This document shows positions 49,901 through 59,393 of a DNA stretch of 63,383 nt, piece after piece. The translations under genes and the position numbers were made by a program. The notes under the pieces were generated by a model. The model worked only from the letters and a program-made list of their open reading frames with translations, searched no databases and was not told where the DNA came from. The number at the start of each line of letters is the position of its first letter. Positions within the stretch are counted from its first letter, which is position 1. The DNA is taken from contig JAKSUC010000015.1 in assembly GCA_024413595.1 (NCBI GenBank), positions 1-63,383 on the forward strand. The letters run 5' to 3'. This stretch comes from Bacteroidales bacterium (lineage in GTDB: Bacteria; Bacteroidota; Bacteroidia; Bacteroidales; UBA3824).

Positions 49901-52900
49901 GGTGTCCATGAACTCAGTACCGTGTTTCAATTCCAAAAGGTTCAATTAAAAGTTAAAGATTTAGAAAGTACTTCTAACATTAATTCTGTTTCAATTCCAA
50001 AAGGTTCAATTAAAAGTCAAATTTAGAATGTTTCATTTTAGTATCGGAACTGTTTCAATTACAAAAGGTTCAATTAAAAGTATGAGGCTGTGTTTGATGT
50101 TACTACCGTTGAGGAGTTTCAATTCCAAAAGGTTCAATTAAAAGCAAAACTTGCCATTTAACGGTGAATATTCGAATAGTTTCAATTCCAAAAGGTTCAA
50201 TTAAAAGCTTTTTGTAAAAAGTTCCATCAAAAACTTTTATAAAGTTTCAATTCCAAAAGGTTCAATTAAAAGTTAATTGTGCAAAAAATAAAGGATAACT
50301 TACGTCGTTTCAATTCCAAAAGGTTCAATTAAAAGGCTGAAATTCAGAAATTGTTTTCAGAAGTCGATAAAAGTTTCAATTCCAAAAGGTTCAATTAAAA
50401 GAATAGTTGGGTTATTCCATTTTGTGCTACTCCTAAATCGTTTCAATTCCAAAAGGTTCAATTAAAAGTCAAAAATTGAAAAGTTCCACGCGTTGTGTTT
50501 CACAGTTTCAATTCCAAAAGGTTCAATTAAAAGCTGAAAAGTCTTCGCATCTTAAACAATATGATACAATGTTTCAATTCCAAAAGGTTCAATTAAAAGT
50601 AAGTAAGCGTAAAGAATATACTATCAAAACAACGGTTTCAATTCCAAAAGGTTCAATTAAAAGTCAACAAAAATGGATAAATCTAATCCATCTGGAACGT
50701 TTCAATTCCAAAAGGTTCAATTAAAAGTTTTTAAATTATAACAAAGTAATTTTTATTTTGCTGTTTCAATTCCAAAAGGTTCAATTAAAAGGAAGAGGGC
50801 ATGGCGCGCGAAGTGGCATCAACCAACTTGTTTCAATTCCAAAAGGTTCAATTAAAAGTTTGCAATAAATGCAAATCAACTTGATTACATTGCGTTTCAA
50901 TTCCAAAAGGTTCAATTAAAAGACTAATTTTATTTTTTAAGTCAACTGCTGTAATTGTTTCAATTCCAAAAGGTTCAATTAAAAGTTTGGAAGAGTTTTG
51001 TACTCAGCATTTGAACCACTGTTTCAATTCCAAAAGGTTCAATTAAAAGCCATACGTGCATAGAGCTTATCAACAAATTCTAAGTTTCAATTCCAAAAGG
51101 TTCAATTAAAAGACCCCCGTTTTACCCTCTGAAAGTCAATATGTTAAGTTTCAATTCCAAAAGGTTCAATTAAAAGGCTATTTCTGTTTCTACTTTGTTA
51201 TTTATAGATGTGTTTCAATTCCAAAAGGTTCAATTAAAAGCTTTTGCGAGTCCTGGAAAAATGCGCTAATTTCAGTTTCAATTCCAAAAGGTTCAATTAA
51301 AAGAATGGGTTAATTACTTGAATTTTAGGGTTTTTAAAAGTTTCAATTCCAAAAGGTTCAATTAAAAGACAATTTGCACCTTAATTAAAATCAACAAAAA
51401 AAATGTTTCAATTCCAAAAGGTTCAATTAAAAGGAGACCCGTCGGAGACACCTAAATAATCTCTTAGTCGTTTCAATTCCAAAAGGTTCAATTAAAAGGT
51501 ACAATACTTTTGTATATTTACTAACTTGTTCAGTTTCAATTCCAAAAGGTTCAATTAAAAGCTCCGAGAACTGCTCCGTTAAGTTCTTCGAAAAAGTTTC
51601 AATTCCAAAAGGTTCAATTAAAAGAGATATTCAGAGTACAAACAGATACCGGATAGATTGTTTCAATTCCAAAAGGTTCAATTAAAAGTCCGCCAGTTTC
51701 GTTCCAAAAATCTAAATTATCGGTTTCAATTCCAAAAGGTTCAATTAAAAGTTTATTATTGAATTATTTCAATAATAGTTGGCAATAGTTTCAATTCCAA
51801 AAGGTTCAATTAAAAGATATTTTAAGGCGGTTTTTTCGTGGTCATAATCTAGTTTCAATTCCAAAAGGTTCAATTAAAAGCTATCATATTCTTTAATAAA
51901 TTTTTTAAATATATGTTTCAATTCCAAAAGGTTCAATTAAAAGCTGAGTTAAGTAACTATTTACTTGATGAGCATTATGTGTTTCAATTCCAAAAGGTTC
52001 AATTAAAAGATACCAGAGCCAGAAAAAGAAACCCCAATTGATGAAAAGTTTCAATTCCAAAAGGTTCAATTAAAAGTATTTTCTTCATGTCTATATCGCT
52101 TTTCTGAGTGGTTTCAATTCCAAAAGGTTCAATTAAAAGTTGTAAATGTAATAGACCGTTATAATATGTAAAGTTGTTTCAATTCCAAAAGGTTCAATTA
52201 AAAGCCAAAACAGCCAAAAGCAACAGCAAGCGCGCAAACAGTTTCAATTCCAAAAGGTTCAATTAAAAGTCTATTGCTAATTTTGGCAAAGTTTGTCCAC
52301 ATGTGTTTCAATTCCAAAAGGTTCAATTAAAAGAAAAATGAGTTGAAAGAATTAAAACTTGACAGCATGTTTCAATTCCAAAAGGTTCAATTAAAAGTTA
52401 TTTGGCGTTTGACCTGTTAAACACCAAAAATGTTTCAATTCCAAAAGGTTCAATTAAAAGCGTTCTATTTTTTATCGTCTTTATATTGATTTTAAGTTTC
52501 AATTCCAAAAGGTTCAATTAAAAGGTGAAGGCACATCGCTAAGATTTTGACCGCTTTCTTGTTTCAATTCCAAAAGGTTCAATTAAAAGTATTATAAATG
52601 AACCTATTGGAAAATCTATAAAATTGTTTCAATTCCAAAAGGTTCAATTAAAAGAACTCAACCGATAGTTCTTTTTCATCTTCACCTTTGTTTCAATTCC
52701 AAAAGGTTCAATTAAAAGAACGTTTTTTTCAACTTTTTTAAATTCAGCAAATTGGTTTCAATTCCAAAAGGTTCAATTAAAAGGAAACTACTAAAATGCT
52801 TGAAGACTTGGTTCTAGAGTTTCAATTCCAAAAGGTTCAATTAAAAGAAGAATGAAAATCGATGTTTTAGGTAGTGATAGTTCGTTTCAATTCCAAAAGG

Positions 52901-54985
52901 TTCAATTAAAAGTTTTTGATGAAGCTGCCGAAGAAATTTTAGCTCAGTTTCAATTCCAAAAGGTTCAATTAAAAGACATCGCTCAAAGCACCTTTGTTTG
53001 TTGTTATCCCGTTTCAATTCCAAAAGGTTCAATTAAAAGTAAAAGTTTTTGGTGAAACTTTTTACAAAAAGTTTGTTTCAATTCCAAAAGGTTCAATTAA
53101 AAGAAAAAATAGAATTATCCCAACTTGGCAAAAAAATAGTTTCAATTCCAAAAGGTTCAATTAAAAGGAAATTGCTATAAATAACGGACTGTTTGGACGT
53201 TAGTTTCAATTCCAAAAGGTTCAATTAAAAGAGAAAAAAAAACAACCAAACAGCAAGAAAATAAGTTGTTTCAATTCCAAAAGGTTCAATTAAAAGAAAA
53301 AAATAGAGACACGTACAATTGAATCTATAGTTTCAATTCCAAAAGGTTCAATTAAAAGTGTACTTATTTTTGCGAAAACAATCAATTATATTTCACGTTT
53401 CAATTCCAAAAGGTTCAATTAAAAGTTATCGTAATTATGAAAATTTTACGAATTGGATTGAAGTTTCAATTCCAAAAGGTTCAATTAAAAGTGCTGTTAT
53501 TAGAACTCCCCGTATATGTAATTCGAGTTTCAATTCCAAAAGGTTCAATTAAAAGGAAACAGCGTAAAAAAAATAGGTGTCTATTTTTTTGTTTCAATTC
53601 CAAAAGGTTCAATTAAAAGCGCAATAACGTTTGCGAAGTTTTTTTGTAAGATAGCGGTTTCAATTCCAAAAGGTTCAATTAAAAGGGAAATGGTGGTATA
53701 CTTGACCTTACAACGGGAGAATTGTTTCAATTCCAAAAGGTTCAATTAAAAGAGGATTACTTCTCTAGTTGTATTCATGACCCTCTTGCGTTTCAATTCC
53801 AAAAGGTTCAATTAAAAGAATAATCCGTTATAATATGTAAAGTTTGGTAGATAGTTTCAATTCCAAAAGGTTCAATTAAAAGGATTAATAAATCCTTTTA
53901 TATTCCTGTTTGTGAAGTTGTTTCAATTCCAAAAGGTTCAATTAAAAGTGGTAATGTGGACGTTTTGTTTTATCTCCATACTCTCGTTTCAATTCCAAAA
54001 GGTTCAATTAAAAGTTTTGAAGACATTCTGGACATTTACCGCATCCGACGTTTCAATTCCAAAAGGTTCAATTAAAAGACAGCCAAGGTATTCACCGTCA
54101 ATTTACTCGCGAAAGTGTTTCAATTCCAAAAGGTTCAATTAAAAGTAAGCATAAGAACCGTTACTTTGTTTTATTTTTTTGTTTCAATTCCAAAAGGTTC
54201 AATTAAAAGAAAATACGCAAAACGCGTTTTGTTTTCTCTAGTATAGTTTCAATTCCAAAAGGTTCAATTAAAAGTAGATTTGTTATGCTTTCGCGATTAT
54301 CAACGAATAAGTTTCAATTCCAAAAGGTTCAATTAAAAGTGGAAAATGGGACTGGGACGAACTTGCTAATATTGTTTCAATTCCAAAAGGTTCAATTAAA
54401 AGAATAGTAAACTTTAACGTTGAAGGATTACATAATGTTTCAATTCCAAAAGGTTCAATTAAAAGTAATTTTTAATCGTATTGAATATTTCTTCCATATC
54501 TAGTTTCAATTCCAAAAGGTTCAATTAAAAGCATACCATACTTAGAAGCATCTTGTGCGGATGGGATGTTTCAATTCCAAAAGGTTCAATTAAAAGTAAG
54601 CATAAGAACCGTTACTTTGTTTTATTTTCTTGTTTCAATTCCAAAAGGTTCAATTAAAAGCGTCAAATTGTTTGATTTTCATACCAATATCAAAAAGGTT
54701 TCAATTCCAAAAGGTTCAATTAAAAGAAAGCGATAAATATAAAGACGTATTGAAAGAATTAGTTTCAATTCCAAAAGGTTCAATTAAAAGGGTCGAAAGG
54801 TAAATTATTATTGAACGTTTTATACGTTTCAATTCCAAAAGGTTCAATTAAAAGAGTTATTAACACTCTGATTACCGAGGTTTGAAAGCTCGTTTCAATT
54901 CCAAAAGGTTCAATTAAAAGTACTCCTGTACTTCCTAACGAAAGTCAGTACATTACGTTTCAATTCCAAAAGGTTCAATTAAAAG

Positions 54986-55150
54986 GGCAAAAATGCGAAA
55001 AAAATTATGCAGATTCTCAGAGAGTTGGCTCTTAAAATCTGCACAAATTTATATCATAAATCTGTCAATGCCAAATAATCCGAAAAGTTATTAGTTTCGA
55101 CAGATAAAAAAATTACACAATATGTCAAAGAACGTCTGAAATAAACTGAA
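54986..55150 (-). promoter_or_regulatory. CRISPR leader with promoter and hairpin
   Basis: 165 AT-rich bp between cas2 and the youngest repeat. On the minus strand TTG (55074-55072), 20 bp, TAAATTTG (55051-55044) is a good Bacteroidota promoter aimed at the array; transcription would start about 50 bp before the first repeat. Directly at that point GCAGATT (55009-55015) and AATCTGC (55036-55042) form a stem with an inner AGAG/CTCT pair. Leaders often carry protein-binding sites that guide spacer insertion; the hairpin might be that or a structured 5' end of the pre-crRNA. Confidence 0.7.
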
Positions 55151-55414
55151 CTATAAAAAGTTATCCAAATCGGCAGTCTGTTTACCTATCACTTCCTTGT
55201 CCAGCCATTTCTCACTTCTGTTCTTGAATATTATAATACTGTCAGTCTCCTTATCAATAAAATTGTCAGCCTCCAGAAGCATTTCCTTGAGCTTTACCTC
55301 ACTAATCTCGCCCTCAAAAACCGAGTTCTGAATCCAGTTGAGATACTTACGGCAAAGCTTCAGCATCTTGGCCACATTCTTCTCTTTGCAATCATAAACC
55401 AGAATCACATACAT
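55151..55414 (-). CDS. cas2: CRISPR-associated endoribonuclease-like Cas2
   Basis: 87 aa from the ATG at 55414 (MYVILVYDCKEKNVAKMLKL), the typical Cas2 opening with the conserved Asp after VY; a TTG three codons earlier would overlap cas1. The ferredoxin-like fold continues with YLNWIQNSVFEGEISEVKLK and SIIIFKNRSEKWLDKEVIGK. Cas2 dimers bridge two Cas1 dimers in the spacer-integration complex. Last gene of the cas operon; the array leader follows immediately. Confidence 0.95.
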   Translation of the reverse strand: MYVILVYDCKEKNVAKMLKLCRKYLNWIQNSVFEGEISEVKLKEMLLEADNFIDKETDSIIIFKNRSEKWLDKEVIGKQTADLDNFL

Positions 55415-55416
55415 AA

Positions 55417-56436
55417 CTACCAATACATTTTAAAGGGTTTATACTCTTCCATATCAAGCAAATGCTTGGCAAGTTTGTAGCACTCAAGTTTTATCAAGTG
55501 TCGGAAACTTACCTCACGCTTAAGACTCCTGTGCTTGAAAGTCTCGTTAAGCTTGTCGTCGAGAGCCTTCACAAAAGACTTCTTGCCTCGCTCGTTCAAC
55601 AGACAACTCGCAAGCTTATGGTCAAAATCAGATTTCTGAATCAGCCTCTTGTTGAGAACCATGAAAATCACCCTGTCAACAATCAGCGGCTTGAAAATCT
55701 CCGAGACATCAAGACTCAGAGAATATCTTCTCTCGCCAGGAGTATGAAGATAGCTGATAGTGGGATTCAACTGAGTCTGATGAATAGCCCTCAGACACTC
55801 CGTATAGCAAATCATATTGCCGAACGATATCAGAGCGTTGATCTCGTTGGCGGGAGGCTGCTTGCTTCGTCCGCCCATCTCGAAATCATTGATGATAATA
55901 TCGAAAGCCTCATAATAAGTCTGGCGGATATTGCCCTCAATGCCCATCACCTGATTCACGGTGTTGCATTTCTCCAGCTGATCACGGAAAGCCTTTATCT
56001 TATCAATTTGGACTGACAACTCTTTTCCCCTACGCTGATAATACTGCAAGTTGGTGAGCATATTGAACGAGGCGCCGTCTATGAATCTCCTGGCAATCTC
56101 CACACGTTTGGCCTTGCTCCTATAATGGTTGGTCTGCGTCAAGAGCATCCTTCCGCTCAGAAGCGAATCCCTCGACATGAAAGAGCCAGTATAGTTCTGG
56201 TAATAGTCGAAGAAATGAACCGAGATATTCTTCTGACCAAGGAAATTGAAAAGCGCGCTGTTTGCCCTCAGCGACCCGAAAACATAGAAATCGCCGATAT
56301 CCTCCACTGGAAGATACCTTGGCTGTCCATATTTCTGACACTCTCCGTTGCCGTCCTCCTCCACGGGAGTAAACTTCAGGGTGTTGTCCTTTCGCTCAAG
56401 CACTCCTGGATTGAATAGATAAAAAGTCTTTTTCAT
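55417..56436 (-). CDS. cas1: CRISPR-associated integrase Cas1 (type I-B)
   Basis: 339 aa. The integrase that inserts new spacers at the leader end. Metal-binding active-site residues are seen as Glu167 in MGIEGNIRQTYYEAF, His231 in SYLHTPGERRYSLSLD and Asp243 in the same stretch. The N-terminal beta domain (FYLFNPGVLERKDNTLKF, FYVFGSLRANSALFNFLGQK) is of the I-B kind. It starts just past the cas4 stop, behind the purine-rich GAGGAGGAG at the cas4 end, and is followed directly by cas2. Its G+C content is clearly higher than the neighbouring chromosome. Confidence 0.98.
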   Translation of the reverse strand: MKKTFYLFNPGVLERKDNTLKFTPVEEDGNGECQKYGQPRYLPVEDIGDFYVFGSLRANSALFNFLGQKNISVHFFDYYQNYTGSFMSRDSLLSGRMLLTQTNHYRSKAKRVEIARRFIDGASFNMLTNLQYYQRRGKELSVQIDKIKAFRDQLEKCNTVNQVMGIEGNIRQTYYEAFDIIINDFEMGGRSKQPPANEINALISFGNMICYTECLRAIHQTQLNPTISYLHTPGERRYSLSLDVSEIFKPLIVDRVIFMVLNKRLIQKSDFDHKLASCLLNERGKKSFVKALDDKLNETFKHRSLKREVSFRHLIKLECYKLAKHLLDMEEYKPFKMYW

Positions 56437-56439
56437 AAA

Positions 56440-56955
56440 TTACTCCTCCTCTACTTCGCCACAATAGCAGAAATCAAAATAGCTACAATTGCGGCAATAT
56501 TTCTTATCGACTTTTTCCGGGCATTGGTCCGAATCGATGATATTATCAATATCTTTCACGATTTCGGAAATGCGTTTTCTGTCGTTATCATCGAGCTCTA
56601 CTTGTTGAGTTTTCCTCAATGTTGGATATTCAAGGATACCAGTAACGCCTTCAATTCCATTCTGTTCAAAAGTATAGATATAGAACTTCAGCTGCCACTC
56701 ATGTGCCTCATCGAGTTTGTTGGATTTCTTAATCTCGTGAATCACCTTGTTTCTGGCATCATAGAAATCCACCTTTACGCCATCGATCTGAAACTCCTGA
56801 TACTTGTCGGATCTGTCGGAATATGATCCCTCATGTATCAGCTTGCCCTCCAGCACAAGGTCGGAGTTGTTCTCCATATTAATCCCACTCGCAAAAAGCC
56901 AGAGCTTCCGCTTGCAAACGTGGTAGTAGTTGAAATGTGTGCCTGTTACTTGCAT
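56440..56955 (-). CDS. cas4: CRISPR-associated exonuclease Cas4
   Basis: 171 aa from the ATG at 56955 (MQVTGTHFNYYHVCKRKLWL), the normal Cas4 start; an upstream TTG would add nine residues. RecB-family nuclease residues are visible: His41 in EGKLIHEGSY, Asp63 in VDFYD, Glu74 and Lys76 in HEIKKSNK. Four cysteines (Cys14 and Cys145, 154, 157 with 163 nearby in YCRNCSYFDFCYC) can hold the Fe-S cluster. Cas4 trims pre-spacers and checks the PAM, which fits the uniform PAM deduced from this array. Confidence 0.95.
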   Translation of the reverse strand: MQVTGTHFNYYHVCKRKLWLFASGINMENNSDLVLEGKLIHEGSYSDRSDKYQEFQIDGVKVDFYDARNKVIHEIKKSNKLDEAHEWQLKFYIYTFEQNGIEGVTGILEYPTLRKTQQVELDDNDRKRISEIVKDIDNIIDSDQCPEKVDKKYCRNCSYFDFCYCGEVEEE

Positions 56956-57012
56956 GGTGGTTATGGGGTTAGTGGAATACAAAAAAGAGTCAATAGTTTG
57001 ATAATAGTGTAA

Positions 57013-58086
57013 TTACTCACACTGATTCTCGTAATCAAAAGCCATCATAACATCAATGAGTTTCTTCTTGGCATTATTAATAGCCGAAGCTGACTCAGAC
57101 TCAGTCACAATGTAATTGGCACAAGCCAAAGTAATAAAGGTATCAGCACCTGCATTCTCATCAACGATAGGCTTGGCCTTAGGCTTGTCACCATCATCAA
57201 TAAGTTTTGCCCTGATAGCACCAGCCAATGTGTTTGCATTATCGCTGATTGCAATGGCAAGTGTTTCCATAAGGCTGAATGTGCGAGCCTGATTAGAGGT
57301 AACTCTCCACTCTATCAAAGCCTCAGCAAGGGCAGGTATAATCTTCTCCCTCTGCTCCTTGGGCATTACAAGGCACTCTCCAAATACATTCTTAGACAAA
57401 GTCCATCCTGCATTTTTCAGTTTCTCAATCATTTCGGTTGAAACCTCTGGTTCAAACTGCTGAGTAGTTACACAGAACAAGGTTCGCAAATCTATTGCCA
57501 CATCATATACGAACAAACCTGTAGTACGAGCCTGATCTGGAATCCAAGTACGACGAGACAAGGTTCTGTCATTATCCTGAAGGAACTGCTCAATCTCTTC
57601 CTCTGTCATCAACTTGTCGCTATCAGCCATTCTAACATTCACAGGATGCTGATTTGGTCGGTCGCTACGGTCAAAAGTGATATTTTCCTTGCTGATACCA
57701 CCAAGCAAAGGGTGGATAGGACGCATAGCCGAGATAGATAGTGGACTTCTGCGCTTCTTGGTTGGTCCATCACCAGCCCTCATCCAGCCACCAAGCAACT
57801 GGTCGATATAAGTAGGATCGCAAGGAGACCAAGGTTCTTTGTTCTCCAATTCCTTCTTTTTTGTAACATTGAAGTTGAAGGTAATAGGAGCCATCGGCAC
57901 ATTCAACTCATCACAAAGAGTCTGAAGAATTGAACGCTTTACCTGCTGACCGCTTGAAAATGCCATAGCCTTGTTGAACTGTGGATCATAATATGTCTTC
58001 TGACCGTCCTGTACACAGAAAACAGTCTGCTCCGCATGTTTGAGAGCTCTTAAGTAGATAAATGGATTATTCATAGTTTGTTTCAT
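57013..58086 (-). CDS. cas7: Cascade backbone protein Cas7 (Csp1-like)
   Basis: 357 aa. The crRNA-binding backbone subunit present in several copies in the effector. The N-terminus has the Cas7 signature AMAFSSGQQVKRSILQTL (about 41-58), followed by a long insertion rich in charged residues (RAGDGPTKKRRSPLSISAMR ... GISKENITFDRS) and GLFVYDVAIDLRTLF. Its start overlaps the cas8 stop (TAATG). The sequence seems to belong to the Porphyromonas-type Cas7 (Csp1) family, which I recall but could not search. Confidence 0.85.
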   Translation of the reverse strand: MKQTMNNPFIYLRALKHAEQTVFCVQDGQKTYYDPQFNKAMAFSSGQQVKRSILQTLCDELNVPMAPITFNFNVTKKKELENKEPWSPCDPTYIDQLLGGWMRAGDGPTKKRRSPLSISAMRPIHPLLGGISKENITFDRSDRPNQHPVNVRMADSDKLMTEEEIEQFLQDNDRTLSRRTWIPDQARTTGLFVYDVAIDLRTLFCVTTQQFEPEVSTEMIEKLKNAGWTLSKNVFGECLVMPKEQREKIIPALAEALIEWRVTSNQARTFSLMETLAIAISDNANTLAGAIRAKLIDDGDKPKAKPIVDENAGADTFITLACANYIVTESESASAINNAKKKLIDVMMAFDYENQCE

Positions 58087-59381
58087 TATTTAGATTTTAC
58101 ATTATTGATTGCTGCATAGTGAAGACGCAAGAGAGTTAGGAGATATGGAACATTGTCGGTAGGCATCTTGTTTACGATTCCTGCAAATTCCATAAACTTC
58201 TCAACTTCAGAAACCTCCGAAATTATTGAAGTAATATTCTCAACAAAATCTTTCTTGTTCTTGGAAGAGATAACAGACTCAGCTTTGCGTCTGTTGTCTG
58301 TTTTTCCTTTAGCACCCGATTTTGCATATTCTTCCATCAACATTGCAAAATCACGGGATAAATCCCATAACTGTTCATTGTTTAACATAGCTAATAACCA
58401 GATTTGATATGTTTGAAATTTTATTATTTGTTCTTCTTTATACTTTGGAATGTCGCCTTCATAGTATTCGCTCAAGCCTTTGGGCTCAAGAGCCTTTATA
58501 CCTATAACACCTTGTCGGCATGCTGTTCCCAAAGCCTCCTTGGTTGTCCATAAATCCTCAACCTGTTTAAAATTGCCACCAAACAACTTCTTGTAAAGTT
58601 GTGCAGGTTTTCTAATTTGCTCCAACACAAATGGTATAAAGCCGACGGTCGTATTAGTCTGTCCGAAATTATAAACATAGCCCATAGTCCTTGGAGAAGA
58701 AAACGTTCTACTGACTCCAATCAATACCTTTGTCCATGTTTGCATTTCAATAGAGGCTACTCCATCCTTAACATCAGACCATGGTCCAAAATTCTCCATA
58801 GGATTGTCCTCGTTGAAATCATAACCGTATTTATGAGCCAACCACTGAGCATTCCAGGTATTTACTTGATTACCTCTTAATTCCTTAAATGAATCAAGAA
58901 CTGTTCTATAGACCTTCCATCCATCAAAAATATCAAGAAGAATTACCTTGTCGAAAAACAAAATGGAATACCCTCCTTTAACTCCAACTCCCAGCCCAGA
59001 GCCATACCAAGACAAATAAACATCATCATCGGATACATCCATTTTGATATTAGTAACCTGCCCAGAAGTTGTCGCATATTCCTTCTCCTCTGATGCCGAA
59101 TAGCCTGGTGCTATACTGGCATCACGGAAACCACTTTCTATTTTTTTATGGATCTCATCCCGTTTCAACAAACGCTCTTCCTTGGTAAACTCACTAACAG
59201 GCTTGCTGTTTCCTTTTAGTTTCTGAACCAAAGGTGAATTCTGGACCCATTGAAAATACTTGCTGCTATCGAAAAACAAAGGGAAAAATACTTCATCAAA
59301 AAAAGTTTTGGGAGTATATTCCGTTTTGTATTTTTCATTATAGGCATCAAGAAATATCCTTCCAATATTTGTTGTTACCAT
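58086..59381 (-). CDS. cas8: probable large subunit Cas8 (Csp2-like) of the I-B effector
   Basis: 431 aa, no zinc finger or HD motif seen. Opens IGRIFLDAYNEKYKTEYTPK and continues with DVYLSWYGSGLGVGVKGGYS and YYEGDIPKYKEEQIIKFQTY. The call rests mainly on position: it is the only operon gene left to serve as large subunit (PAM recognition), directly upstream of and coupled to cas7 and 12 bp after cas3. I believe it corresponds to the Csp2 family of Porphyromonas-type systems; Cas8 proteins diverge strongly, so a profile search would be the test. Confidence 0.65.
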   Translation of the reverse strand: MVTTNIGRIFLDAYNEKYKTEYTPKTFFDEVFFPLFFDSSKYFQWVQNSPLVQKLKGNSKPVSEFTKEERLLKRDEIHKKIESGFRDASIAPGYSASEEKEYATTSGQVTNIKMDVSDDDVYLSWYGSGLGVGVKGGYSILFFDKVILLDIFDGWKVYRTVLDSFKELRGNQVNTWNAQWLAHKYGYDFNEDNPMENFGPWSDVKDGVASIEMQTWTKVLIGVSRTFSSPRTMGYVYNFGQTNTTVGFIPFVLEQIRKPAQLYKKLFGGNFKQVEDLWTTKEALGTACRQGVIGIKALEPKGLSEYYEGDIPKYKEEQIIKFQTYQIWLLAMLNNEQLWDLSRDFAMLMEEYAKSGAKGKTDNRRKAESVISSKNKKDFVENITSIISEVSEVEKFMEFAGIVNKMPTDNVPYLLTLLRLHYAAINNVKSK

Positions 59382-59393
59382 ATTATGTTGTTT

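Larger units (their letters stand above)
37349..54985 (-). CRISPR. type I-B CRISPR array, about 270 repeats of 29 bp
   Basis: Main repeat, as read on the plus strand, begins GTTTCAATTCC and ends GGTTCAATTAAAAG (29 bp); spacers are mostly 34-38 bp. Repeat starts were tabulated one by one for 37414-39303 (average step 65.1 bp); dividing the remaining length by this step gives about 270 repeats in all, so the total is an estimate. The functional strand is minus: the processed tag would be AUUGAAAC, the usual 8-nt I-B 5' handle, and the leader and cas operon lie on the right. The left end is the old end: repeats from 37349 to 37710 diverge, the first (37349-37377) strongly, and a still weaker copy may lie at about 37288-37316. 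Repeats fall in blocks: divergent series, CCAAAAGG (37748-39268), CCAATAGG (39303-43974), CCAAAAGG again (44010-54985). Isolated defects: a repeat cut after 14 bp at 41111, and a single C to A change at 50052-50080. Confidence 0.99.

Noticed and set aside
52841..53055. Minus-strand open frames with repeated LLIEPFGIETE inside the array
   Set aside because: The same artefact on the other strand: translation of the repeat, not a protein gene.
37349..54985. Self-targeting spacers against genes of this window
   Set aside because: I compared by eye and saw no convincing match to the chromosomal part; only a genome-wide search could settle this.
55462..56016. Rightward 184-codon frame opposite cas1
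   Set aside because: It lies wholly antisense to cas1 with its intact catalytic residues; long shadow frames are expected in the more G+C-rich cas genes.
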